From the IMG/VR virus record IMGVR_UViG_3300030450_000543, positions 1-23,790 of that record: a stretch of 23,790 bases of DNA; one strand, written 5' to 3'. The notes under the pieces are model-generated. The model did not search any database, was not told the origin of the DNA, and worked only from the letters and a program-made list of their open reading frames with translations. Origin of the DNA: a virus. Of the stretch, positions 15,758-22,977 are shown piece by piece. A program made the translations under genes and the position numbers. Position 1 is the first letter of the stretch. Each line of letters starts with the position of its first letter.

Positions 15758-18222
15758 TGTCTTCACTTGGTTCGCCTAATCCTCTGTTAATTGGCGGAGC
15801 TAAAGACTATGAAATTGAAAGGTCTTTAAGGTTTAACAAAGATGATTCGGCTTATTTTAATAGAACTCCTGCGAGTGATGGTAGCTTAACAACATGGACA
15901 TGGAGCGGGTGGTTAAAAAAAGGACAGCTCCGAAACAGTTATAATAGCCATCAAACGATATTTCGTGCTTGTCCCCAAGATGGCAAACTTACTGCTATTT
16001 ACTGGAGAAAAGGAGATAATGCAACTTCTTCTGATGCTGATTGTCTTAGCTTCGCATACTATGCTGGGTCTGGGGCTACAGATTTCCATGTAACTACGTA
16101 TGCACAATATAGAGATATCGCCGGTTGGTATCATGTCGTAGCTATTTGGAATACTACAACTGCTACAGCTAATGATCGTATGCAGTTATGGATTAATGGT
16201 TCAAGAATAACTGTTCCTGAATTGCAATGGAACGTTCAACCTACTCAGAACTTGGCGTCTTATGTCAATGATGCTTCTTATGTTCATACGATTGGGAAAA
16301 GCGGCTCTCCACATGCAGATGACTTTTTAGATGGTTATCTTTCAGAAGTGCATTTTGTTGATGGGCAAGTTTTAGATGCTAGTAATTTTGGCGAAACAAA
16401 TGAAGATACAGGGCAATGGGTTCCTAAAAAATATGCTGGCAGTTATGGAACGAATGGATTCTATTTAAACTTTTCGGATAATTCAGGCACTACAGCAACA
16501 ACATTAGGTAAAGATTCAGCAGGAAGTAATAACTGGACTCCTAATAACTTCTCAGTTGCAGCAGGAGATGGTAATGATTCAGTAATAGATACACCTACAA
16601 ATAATTATTGTGTTTTGAATCCTTTATCTCAATATGATATCTCTGCAGGAGCAAGCACTTATACTAATGGAAATTTAGATTGCGTCCTTGCAACCCAATC
16701 TGGATCTAAAGGTAAAACAGCTTCTACTTTTGAGATTTCTTCTGGTAAATGGTACTGGGAATGTAAATATGTAGCTCGAAGTGCTGCTAGCGGTAATCAT
16801 TTAGGTGTTGGTTTAGCTAATGCAGATTCACCTATACCTATGAAGGAGGGTAAGGCTTGGTATTACTATGGAAATACTCAAAGACAATATTATAATGATG
16901 CTGGTAGTGTAACTGAAGATACTACTATGGGAGTTGCTGTTGAGCCAGGAGATATGTTTTCTGTTGCTCTTGATTTAGATAATGGTAAATGGTATGTAGG
17001 TAAAAATAATACTTGGATTAATTCTGGTAATCCTGTTAGTGGTTCTGGTTCTGTCTGGGATAATGTAACAGGAACAGTTATACCTACTTTTTCTAATACA
17101 ACTGGAGGAGGTACTCAAACTATTTCAGTTAATTTTGGACAGAAAGGTTTCGCTTATACACCACCAACAGGATTTAAAGCATTATGTACAGCAAACCTAT
17201 CTGAAGCAACGATTAAAAAAGGTAGTGATTATTTCAATACTGTTCTTTATACAGGAACAGGTTCATCTCGAACAGTACCTGTTGGTTTCGCTCCGAATTT
17301 TACTTGGATAAAGAAACGTAATTCTGCTGAGAACCATGAGGTACAAGACACTGTAAGGGGAGCTACGAAAAGACTGGCATCAAATACTGCTGATCAGGAG
17401 AGTACAGTTGCAGGTAGTATCTCAGCCTTTACTTCAGATGGTTTTACAGTTGTAGATGCTGGTACAACTAATGAAAATACACATACTTATGCTGCTTGGA
17501 ACTGGAAAGGCGCAGGAAGTAATCAGACTTTAACTGCAGGTGATAACGACACAGTGGTTAACGCTAATCCTACGGCAGGGTTCTCCATAGTTACGTGGAC
17601 AGGTACAGGATCTACGCCAGCTTCAATGGCTCATGGATTAGGTGTCGCTCCAGAACTGATTCTAATCAAGACTAGAAGTAATGGTACGAATTGGGTTGTC
17701 TATAATAAACCTTCTGGCATAAGTAAATATATGCACCTACCTGAGACTAATGCCGCAGCAAGTTCTACAAATTATTTTGCAGATGGCAGTGGAAATGGAC
17801 CTAGCAGCACTGTTTTCTGGGGTAGGAATGATGGAAACACTTCTGGTCAAACCATGGTGGCTTACTGTTTTGCAAGCGTAGAAGGTTACAGCAAGGTAGG
17901 TAGCTATACAGGGAACGGAAGTGCTGATGGTACTTTTATTTATACAGGATTTAAACCTGCTTTCGTCCTAAGTAAGTCTTCATCTCATGCTGAAGCTTGG
18001 AATATCTTTGATAATGTGAGAGACCCTGATAATAAGGTTCATCATTTATTAGTACCTAATACGAATACAGAAGAAAATAATTCAACTGCTGCAAGAGAAT
18101 TAGATTTCCTTTCTAATGGATTTAAAATGAGAGGCACTAATGACACAATAAATGGAAGTGGTAAAACCTATATATACTTAGCTATAGCTGAACGACCTTT
18201 CAGATACGCCAACGCCCGCTAA
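15757..18222 (+). CDS. Large adhesin: LamG-like, SPRY-like and repeated C-terminal domains
   Basis: 821 residues. The leader 'SSLGSPNPLLIGG' is followed by a LamG/concanavalin-like domain at ~20-215 (RSLRFNKDDSAYFNRTP, WTWSGWLKKG, GWYHVVAIWNTT, MQLWINGSRIT, DGYLSEVHFVDGQVLD). A SPRY-like domain lies at ~285-460 (SGKWYWECKY, HLGVGLANAD, SVALDLDNGKWYVGKNNTW). Three related repeats then follow at ~496-586, ~612-710 and ~714-821, each opening with a YTGTG/WTGTG/YTGNG strand, then a G-aPxfxxIK segment. The last ends 'YIYLAIAERPFRYANAR'. These are sugar/protein-binding folds, so it is the best candidate for the main receptor-binding adhesin. Length and late position fit. Confidence 0.75.
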   Translation: MSSLGSPNPLLIGGAKDYEIERSLRFNKDDSAYFNRTPASDGSLTTWTWSGWLKKGQLRNSYNSHQTIFRACPQDGKLTAIYWRKGDNATSSDADCLSFAYYAGSGATDFHVTTYAQYRDIAGWYHVVAIWNTTTATANDRMQLWINGSRITVPELQWNVQPTQNLASYVNDASYVHTIGKSGSPHADDFLDGYLSEVHFVDGQVLDASNFGETNEDTGQWVPKKYAGSYGTNGFYLNFSDNSGTTATTLGKDSAGSNNWTPNNFSVAAGDGNDSVIDTPTNNYCVLNPLSQYDISAGASTYTNGNLDCVLATQSGSKGKTASTFEISSGKWYWECKYVARSAASGNHLGVGLANADSPIPMKEGKAWYYYGNTQRQYYNDAGSVTEDTTMGVAVEPGDMFSVALDLDNGKWYVGKNNTWINSGNPVSGSGSVWDNVTGTVIPTFSNTTGGGTQTISVNFGQKGFAYTPPTGFKALCTANLSEATIKKGSDYFNTVLYTGTGSSRTVPVGFAPNFTWIKKRNSAENHEVQDTVRGATKRLASNTADQESTVAGSISAFTSDGFTVVDAGTTNENTHTYAAWNWKGAGSNQTLTAGDNDTVVNANPTAGFSIVTWTGTGSTPASMAHGLGVAPELILIKTRSNGTNWVVYNKPSGISKYMHLPETNAAASSTNYFADGSGNGPSSTVFWGRNDGNTSGQTMVAYCFASVEGYSKVGSYTGNGSADGTFIYTGFKPAFVLSKSSSHAEAWNIFDNVRDPDNKVHHLLVPNTNTEENNSTAARELDFLSNGFKMRGTNDTINGSGKTYIYLAIAERPFRYANAR

Positions 18223-18231
18223 ACTAAACTC

Positions 18232-18780
18232 ATGGCTTTTCAACTTGATTCAAAACCTTTAGCTGTAGACGTTGCTTTTAAAACGTCCGATGGCACGCAA
18301 TACCCTGCCAACTGGTTAAGGCTTGCAACTGCTGATGAAAAGAAAAAGATCGGCATTACTGAAGTTGCTGATGAGGCGACTTACGACCAACGGTTTTATT
18401 GGGGCGTAGGTAATGCAAAGAGGCTTACTGATGAAAATGCTAAAGATTCAGATGGCAAATTAATAAAAGATTCAGACGGCAATCAGGTAATTAACGAAGG
18501 ATTAAAAACACAATGGGTTAGACAACAGAAACAACAGGCAGGAAGCCTATTAGCTAAATATGATTGGTACGTTACACGCAAAGCTGAGAAGACAACATCG
18601 ATCCCCTCCGCAATAGTGACTTATAGGGACGCAATAAGAACAACATGTAAGACAAGGGAAGATGAAATCAATGCTTGTTCTGATGTGGCAGCGTTAAAGA
18701 AATTAATTGATGGAACTTATGATAAAGATGGCAAAAGAACAGCAGGAATCACCTTATGGCCGACTGATCCGAACGCATAA
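18232..18780 (+). CDS. Putative tail fibre assembly / chaperone-like protein
   Basis: 182 residues. N-terminal 'QYPANWLRLATADEKKKIGITEV' with 'YDQRFYWGVG' and a C-terminal 'LLAKYDWYVTRKAEKTTSIP-AIVTYRDAIRTTCKTRE' match the general pattern of tail fibre assembly proteins, in which a 'sDW...R..E......P....YR..lR' block forms a helical hairpin. It directly follows the adhesin gene by nine bases, as gp38/Tfa-type chaperones follow their fibre. The internal duplication 'KDSDGKLIKDSDGNQ' is a short acidic loop. Alternatively it could remain on the virion. Confidence 0.6.
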   Translation: MAFQLDSKPLAVDVAFKTSDGTQYPANWLRLATADEKKKIGITEVADEATYDQRFYWGVGNAKRLTDENAKDSDGKLIKDSDGNQVINEGLKTQWVRQQKQQAGSLLAKYDWYVTRKAEKTTSIPSAIVTYRDAIRTTCKTREDEINACSDVAALKKLIDGTYDKDGKRTAGITLWPTDPNA

Positions 18781-18845
18781 TCATAACGTTACCCATCATA
18801 TAAAGCGGTAATAAAGCAGCCAGGCTTGCAAAGGTAATTACAATT

Positions 18846-19103
18846 ATGGGTGTAAGGGCTTTAAAAAAAGCTTCTCTCCAAATTCCTTCCATGCAAAAGA
18901 TTATCAATGCTTTAAGTGTAATCTCCTTTTTGCTTGTTGTTGCAATCTCAGGCGGAGGGGTGTTTGGCTACCTTTGGATTACAAATGAAGAGAACCAAGA
19001 AAAGATTAAAAAACAACTCATAGGAAACTTAACAGAATCGCTCCCTATACCGAAAGCTTTAACTGGCCCTGCTCTTCCCACGGCTCCCATTCCAAAATTC
19101 TAA
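18846..19103 (+). CDS. Small single-span membrane protein, unknown function
   Basis: 85 residues. A basic N-terminus (MGVRALKKASLQIPSMQK) precedes one hydrophobic helix at ~23-45 (LSVISFLLVVAISGGGVFGYLWI), then a charged helix (NEENQEKIKKQLIGNLTESL) and a proline-rich end (PIPKALTGPALPTAPIPKF). The topology could suit a spanin- or pinholin-like lysis role, but no specific family is recognised. Its TAA overlaps the nuclease ATG (TAATG). Confidence 0.6.
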   Translation: MGVRALKKASLQIPSMQKIINALSVISFLLVVAISGGGVFGYLWITNEENQEKIKKQLIGNLTESLPIPKALTGPALPTAPIPKF

Positions 19104-19588
19104 TGGCAGAACTAAAACCCCCAAATCGTATTAGTTGCTGGAACTACAAGGTAAGCAAAGTGGATCGTGTTGTAGATGGGGACACGATTGATGTAACCAT
19201 TGATCTCGGCTTTGACTTATCTATTAAGCAACGGGTTCGAGTAGCAGGAATAGATACACCAGAAAAACGCACCAGGGATTTGGAAGAGAAAAAGCTTGGT
19301 ACGGATGCTACTTACTGGTTAGAGGATAAATTGGATGATGCAGTTAACGACGGCTATGAATTAACGCTTCGGACGGAGCTGGATAAAGGAGCAACTGGAA
19401 AATATGGAAGATTATTAGGATGGATATACGTCGGTAGTGGAGTTGTTTCACTAAACGAGCAGATGATTGCGGAAGGTTATGCGTGGCCTTATGACGGGGG
19501 AACAAAACAGAAAAACTTTGAAGAACTAAGGGAGGTCAGAAGATCTCTCGGCACTTTACCCCCAAAAACTGATGGAAGCAGCAACTAA
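19103..19588 (+). CDS. Thermonuclease (staphylococcal nuclease homologue)
   Basis: 161 residues with the complete SNase active-site pattern: 'VVDGDTIDV' (Asp25/Asp27), 'RVAGIDTPE' (Arg46, Asp51, Thr52, Glu54) and 'KYGRLLG' (Arg103), followed by 'LNEQMIAEGYAWPYDGG'. The family is Ca2+-dependent and cleaves DNA and RNA phosphodiester bonds. No signal peptide is seen, so action inside the infected cell (host DNA/RNA breakdown or nucleotide recycling) is more likely than secretion. It overlaps the upstream membrane-protein gene by one base and the next gene by 17 bases. Confidence 0.9.
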   Translation: MAELKPPNRISCWNYKVSKVDRVVDGDTIDVTIDLGFDLSIKQRVRVAGIDTPEKRTRDLEEKKLGTDATYWLEDKLDDAVNDGYELTLRTELDKGATGKYGRLLGWIYVGSGVVSLNEQMIAEGYAWPYDGGTKQKNFEELREVRRSLGTLPPKTDGSSN

Positions 19589-19703
19589 CGCTTGGCACTC
19601 AATGAGCTATGCCGAAGGGTTTTTATTTACTCTTTGGATCGTGGCTTTGTACTGGGGCAAAAAGAGAATAGACTTGTACTTTGACCGCAAGATGAAAAAA
19701 TGA
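19572..19703 (+). CDS. Very small membrane protein, 43 aa
   Basis: ATG at 19572 overlaps the nuclease end by 17 bases; TGA at 19701-19703. The translation has a hydrophobic span 'GFLFTLWIVALYWG' near residues 16-29 and a basic tail (KKRIDLYFDRKMKK), giving one membrane helix with a cytoplasmic positive end. The stop overlaps the next ATG as ATGA, so it is embedded in a tight overlapping chain, which is the main support that it is real. Function unknown. Confidence 0.6.
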   Translation: MEAATNAWHSMSYAEGFLFTLWIVALYWGKKRIDLYFDRKMKK

Positions 19704-19858
19704 ACTGCTGGCACTGCAAAACAGAATTAAGTTGGGAATCTGATGTTGATATTGATGATTATGACGGTGAATGGGAACTAGATGAGCAATTTTCAATGAT
19801 TACTTTTTTAAGTTGTCCCGACTGTGGTTCTGCTGTTGAAGTATTCAAGAAAAAATGA
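19700..19858 (+). CDS. Mini zinc-ribbon protein, 52 aa
   Basis: Starts at ATG 19700 inside an ATGA overlap and ends at TGA 19856-19858, which again overlaps the next ATG. Two knuckles, C3-WH-C6 and C39-PD-C42, flank an acidic stretch (SDVDIDDYDGEWELDE). This 'MNCWHCKTEL...LSCPDCGS' layout is, from memory, a recurring orphan in marine cyanophages and other marine phages. Zinc binding is strongly predicted; whether it binds nucleic acid or a host protein is unknown. Confidence 0.75.
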   Translation: MNCWHCKTELSWESDVDIDDYDGEWELDEQFSMITFLSCPDCGSAVEVFKKK

Positions 19859-20052
19859 AAGAGATGCTGGATTTACTAGGGGGATTATTTGTTTATAAGA
19901 GTCCTGAACCTTTTGAGGGGTATGCAAGATTCTTAAGAGAGCTAACTAGCAAGCAACTACAGAAACTTGCTGGAACGAATAGTCATTACAGCAAAACGAT
20001 ATTAATTAATATGATTATTGATGAGATGAAGGATAATGAGCGAAATACCTGA
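19855..20052 (+). CDS. Hypothetical small protein
   Basis: 65 residues, soluble, helical: 'LDLLGGLFVYKSPEPFEGYARFLREL' then 'SKQLQKLAGTNSHYSKTILINMIID' and a polar end. No family recognised; the 'L-ELTSKQLQKLAGTNSHYSK--LI-MI' phrase looks like a small helix-turn-helix-like or SAP-like helical bundle, but this is speculative. It overlaps the zinc-ribbon stop by ATGA and the next gene by 17 bases. Confidence 0.6.
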   Translation: MKEMLDLLGGLFVYKSPEPFEGYARFLRELTSKQLQKLAGTNSHYSKTILINMIIDEMKDNERNT

Positions 20053-20773
20053 TATTCAAATTAAGGGGATTAATATCCCAAATATTCAGTCAGGAATATA
20101 TATCCATCCATCTTTAAATGCTCCAGATGTTCCTGTTGTTGTCCCTCTAGGGTTTCCAATTATTGAGATGCCTTGCGTCACAACTAGGCAAGGCGACTAT
20201 GAAAATGATGCGCTAATAACGAATGATCCTGAAGGTAATGTCACGCTTTGTCCAGGGGGTGTCCCAAGTTTCAACGCAATGGACTACACGCCAGAAAGCA
20301 TTGTTCCAATTGAGGAATCACAACCTCAGAGACACTCAGAACCAGAAACGCCACCAACAGACGAGCCACCACCAGCCCCCAAGAAAAGCGAGGATTGCCC
20401 GCCTCCTGATGCTCCAGAAATCGGAACCAAGGTTCCTGACGGGAAGGGGACGAAAGAGATAACAGGATATGAATTAGTTGGGAATACCTGCGTCACTCAA
20501 TATTCAGAAGTTACTTTCGCTGAGCAGATTGTTGATGCTATCCCAAGTGTTCCGCAGGTGGTTCAAGTTGGATCGATTGCAATAATTGCAACGAGTGCAG
20601 CGGCTTCAACTCCGATTTTGTTACGTGTAGTAAAGCCGATTGTTAAACAAGTAATGACCAGAGTACAAAAGCTATTAGGAAAGAAACCTGACAAACCAAC
20701 TCAATCAGAGATTAGAGCTAACGCTTATCGGAAGAAGAAGGATTTACCACCGTTGAAGAAGAGGAAGAAGTAA
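20036..20773 (+). CDS. Proline-rich membrane-associated protein, unknown function
   Basis: 245 residues. The N-terminal ~90 residues are beta-rich with repeated 'INIPNIQSGIYIHP' and 'VPVVVPLGFPIIEMPC' segments. A proline/acidic linker occupies ~95-125 (EPETPPTDEPPPAPKKSEDC). A short domain follows (VPDGKGTKEITGYELVGNTC), then 'VTFAEQIVDAIPSVP', a hydrophobic span at ~178-198 (VGSIAIIATSAAASTPILL) and a strongly basic tail ending KKRKK. A virion or membrane-anchored accessory protein is plausible; I recall similar proteins in cyanophages without function. Its 3' end overlaps the convergent minus-strand gene by 56 bases. Confidence 0.65.
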   Translation: MSEIPDIQIKGINIPNIQSGIYIHPSLNAPDVPVVVPLGFPIIEMPCVTTRQGDYENDALITNDPEGNVTLCPGGVPSFNAMDYTPESIVPIEESQPQRHSEPETPPTDEPPPAPKKSEDCPPPDAPEIGTKVPDGKGTKEITGYELVGNTCVTQYSEVTFAEQIVDAIPSVPQVVQVGSIAIIATSAAASTPILLRVVKPIVKQVMTRVQKLLGKKPDKPTQSEIRANAYRKKKDLPPLKKRKK

Positions 20774-21521
20774 CTGGAATATTATGTCGGTGCGGTAGGA
20801 CTTGACCCAACTTAGGTCTTACAACAACGTCCTGGCATAACTTAAAAAATGGGCTATTTTCAGCGAACTCTATGCCCTTTAACTTAAGTTCCCCACAATT
20901 TTTGAGCCGTGCGATGTGATAATTGAGTTGTGAATCCATGAGCAGTTGTTTTGTTCTAGCATTTTGAGTGTCGACACTTTGCTTGCACCTTCTTTGAAGT
21001 GAATTATCTAGTGGGATGGAGAAGGTCATAGAAAAACCGAGGTTCAAAGCGTGGTTGTCCTTCTGTCCAGTTCTGTTTTGCGTGTAGTGAGTTATTTCTC
21101 CATCATCTCCGTATTGAGGTTGAGAGTACCAATATTCCCGTGGAACGGAATACTGATGACTATCTGTAACAAATGGGCTAAAAGTTAACATTGGACCTTG
21201 GCATAAAATATTACCTCCATACTGATTTTGTATTAAGTTTCCTTGTAAGGATTGTATCGCCATATTGGTCACCGAACCACTGGAATTAGCGACAGGAGCA
21301 GCAGTTTGGGAAGTATTTGCTAATACTTTAGGGGATAAAATTACACTTATTATTGTGAGAATACTGAGGTAGTTTCTGTAACGCTTTCTATATTTGTTGT
21401 CCGAATTATGTTTGTTACATTTGACAACCCTGGACCCGTATAACTCTCTACGAATTGGAAGGGATTTCCGTTCGTGGTGAGTGTGACTGATGGTTTGTTG
21501 GTTAGGTTTGCGCCTGTCCAC
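20718..21521 (-). CDS. Exported cysteine-containing protein, unknown function; start uncertain
   Basis: Up to 267 residues. The recognisable part begins with a signal-like segment (KYRKRYRNY, then hydrophobic LSILTIISVILSP and KVLA|NTS at residue ~68). A domain with 'GGNILCQGPMLTFSPFV', 'NRTGQKDNHALNLGFSMTFSIPLD', 'CKQSVDTQ', 'HIARLKNCGELKLKGIEF' and 'CQDVVV' follows: four Cys after cleavage (107, 179, 209, 229), a pattern I recall from cyanophage exported proteins. The frame opens at a GTG (21521) lying 172 bases inside the upstream gene with no Shine-Dalgarno, and no ATG/GTG/TTG occurs nearer the signal segment. So the true start may be a rare codon, or the start may be lost. Confidence 0.65.
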   Translation of the reverse strand: MDRRKPNQQTISHTHHERKSLPIRRELYGSRVVKCNKHNSDNKYRKRYRNYLSILTIISVILSPKVLANTSQTAAPVANSSGSVTNMAIQSLQGNLIQNQYGGNILCQGPMLTFSPFVTDSHQYSVPREYWYSQPQYGDDGEITHYTQNRTGQKDNHALNLGFSMTFSIPLDNSLQRRCKQSVDTQNARTKQLLMDSQLNYHIARLKNCGELKLKGIEFAENSPFFKLCQDVVVRPKLGQVLPHRHNIPVTSSSSSTVVNPSSSDKR

Positions 21522-21775
21522 GTGTAATTAGTACCGTTGATTGTTTGGGTTGTAGTTGTTGGGGCGGGTGAAATGTTGCCATCAATTGATAAGCCTGTCC
21601 CATTCAAGGTGTAAGTGTGTCCAGTATTATAATCGTGGGATGAAATATTTTCCGTAACAATACTTGTGGTACGTGTGACCGCGCTCATAGTGCCTGACGA
21701 AAAGTTCGGGACTACAGGCACTGCAAGGGTTTCTGAGGGAATTAATAATATAAATAGCAGTAAATAACGCTTCAT
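21350..21775 (-). CDS. Exported beta-rich protein (VPNF/VESYT type), unknown function
   Basis: 141 residues. Clear signal peptide MKRYLLLFILLIPSETLA with cleavage near residue 18. The mature part is Thr/Ser/Asn-rich: 'VPNFSSGTMSAVTRTTSIVTE', 'GHTYTLNGTG', 'FQFVESYTGPGLSN' (VESYT at 109-113) and 'RTTNIESVTETTSVFSQ'. No cysteines. It resembles, from memory, exported proteins conserved in marine cyanophages. It shares an approximate layout and the VESYT motif with the 22481 gene. ATGA overlap with the gene upstream. Confidence 0.75.
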   Translation of the reverse strand: MKRYLLLFILLIPSETLAVPVVPNFSSGTMSAVTRTTSIVTENISSHDYNTGHTYTLNGTGLSIDGNISPAPTTTTQTINGTNYTWTGANLTNKPSVTLTTNGNPFQFVESYTGPGLSNVTNIIRTTNIESVTETTSVFSQ

Positions 21776-21966
21776 TTATTTAATTTAGCCCCCGTTCTTA
21801 AATCCCTCTTTCCTCCCCATTTCCAAGTTTGAAACCATTCGTTTTCAGAATCTAAAATTTCGGGGTTAGTGTCAGAGATCAAACTATAAAGCTCACCGAC
21901 AGCACAAAGGTGATAAGGATCACCCTTGTCGAAAGCTTCAAAGAAATCTCTGAGGTCTACTTTCAT
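21772..21966 (-). CDS. Hypothetical small protein
   Basis: 64 residues, soluble, acidic N-terminal half (VDLRDFFEAFDKGDPYHLCAVGELYSLI) and Trp-rich end (WFQTWKWGGKRD). No signal peptide, no family recognised. It starts in a TAATG overlap with the 22481 gene and ends in an ATGA overlap with the 21775 gene, so it is an integral member of the minus-strand operon. Confidence 0.65.
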   Translation of the reverse strand: MKVDLRDFFEAFDKGDPYHLCAVGELYSLISDTNPEILDSENEWFQTWKWGGKRDLRTGAKLNK

Positions 21967-22481
21967 TAGTCCACAAGTGTTTCGATAATGCTTGTTGCAG
22001 TACAGCTAGAACCAGCACCCATAGTTCCACTACAGGTATGCACGCCGCTTGTCAAACTCGTTATCGTTCCTCCGTTCACTCCGCCCGAACCTGTAACAGT
22101 AGAACCAAGAGAAGGGAGCGAGCCAACTACACCAGAGCTAACCGTCGTGGCTGATTGGATTGCATCCCCGTGGGTGTAACTTTCAACCGCTGAGAACGCA
22201 GATCCAGCAGTGGTTATGGCTAGATTTGTGTCCACAATCGCAGGGACTCCTGCCGTCAGACTTGTAGTAGTTAGCGATCCAATTGCTCCGCTAGTTGTTG
22301 TACCTGAAACCGTGGTACTTGGCGTGACATTAGACCCTGAGACTGAATAAGTTGAACCTATTCTTGTCGCAGAAGAATAAGCAGGATCAAGAGTAATAGT
22401 CGCACTCGATTTTATGGAGTGACGAATATCGGCTTGCACTGGTGTGGCTAACAGCAAAAGCAGTGGAAGTAGTTTTCTCAT
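21966..22481 (-). CDS. Exported Ser/Thr/Gly-rich protein, unknown function
   Basis: 171 residues. Textbook signal peptide MRKLLPLLLLLATPVQA with cleavage before DIRHS. The mature protein is low-complexity beta-rich: 'IKSSATITLDPAYSSATRIG', 'TYSVSGSNVTPSTTVSGTTT', VESYT at 99-103, and two Cys (150, 160) that could form a disulphide in the periplasm or on the surface. Similar exported proteins accompany fibres in cyanophages (from memory). ATGA overlap with the holin-like gene upstream. Confidence 0.75.
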   Translation of the reverse strand: MRKLLPLLLLLATPVQADIRHSIKSSATITLDPAYSSATRIGSTYSVSGSNVTPSTTVSGTTTSGAIGSLTTTSLTAGVPAIVDTNLAITTAGSAFSAVESYTHGDAIQSATTVSSGVVGSLPSLGSTVTGSGGVNGGTITSLTSGVHTCSGTMGAGSSCTATSIIETLVD

Positions 22482-22948
22482 GGTTTTAGTTGTCCTGATA
22501 CGGGGTCAATTTCTTTGCCTGTTATTGGATCGTATTTAACGACCTCGGCTCCTTCTATCTTAAGAGGTGTTACTACTCTGATGGTCTGATACGCGCCACC
22601 GCCATTATTTGCAGCCATCATTTTCTCCATATCCTCCTTGGTAATTCCGTTTCCGCCTTTTTTAGATGCAGCTTGGACGCCAAAAGTCGTTAATGTTGAT
22701 GTAAATATCGAAGCAATGAACGTGGGATCAAATGTTTGTTTAGCGAATCCTGGGATATCTATGTACGCCAAAGTCAAGCAGAATCCAGACCATACAACAA
22801 TGCCCAAACGCACTGCTACACCTATGATTTGAATTTGTTCATCCTTATCGGGTGTAAGTTCCTGAAGCTTGCCTAGTACACCTTCTTTCTTAGCTACTTT
22901 CTTTTCCTTTGGTGGAACGTCGTTTTGTGTTGACTTGGGTTCTGCCAT
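22478..22948 (-). CDS. Two-helix membrane protein, possibly a holin
   Basis: 156 residues from ATG 22948 (MAEPKSTQNDVPPKEKK). A longer reading from TTG at 22972 adds eight residues but lacks support. A charged N-terminal helix is followed by two hydrophobic segments: 'IIGVAVRLGIVVWSGFCLTLAYI' and 'TFIASIFTSTLTTFGV'. A soluble C-terminal part ends in 'DPITGKEIDPVSGQLKP'. Two helices with a polar N-terminus and small size fit holin-like proteins, but no endolysin is adjacent, so this is tentative. It heads the minus-strand operon; 29 bases separate it from the divergent 22978 gene. Confidence 0.65.
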   Translation of the reverse strand: MAEPKSTQNDVPPKEKKVAKKEGVLGKLQELTPDKDEQIQIIGVAVRLGIVVWSGFCLTLAYIDIPGFAKQTFDPTFIASIFTSTLTTFGVQAASKKGGNGITKEDMEKMMAANNGGGAYQTIRVVTPLKIEGAEVVKYDPITGKEIDPVSGQLKP

Positions 22949-22977
22949 AAGATAAATGCAATACTCTAGCAATCTAG

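Noticed and set aside
20223-20462. Plus-strand frame of 79 aa inside the proline-rich gene
   Set aside because: Out-of-frame reading of the Pro/Glu linker; basic low-complexity sequence and no independent start signal.
22949-22972. Upstream TTG start giving a 164-aa holin-like protein
   Set aside because: The ATG at 22948 gives a natural MAEPKS start; the extension is short and lacks a ribosome site.
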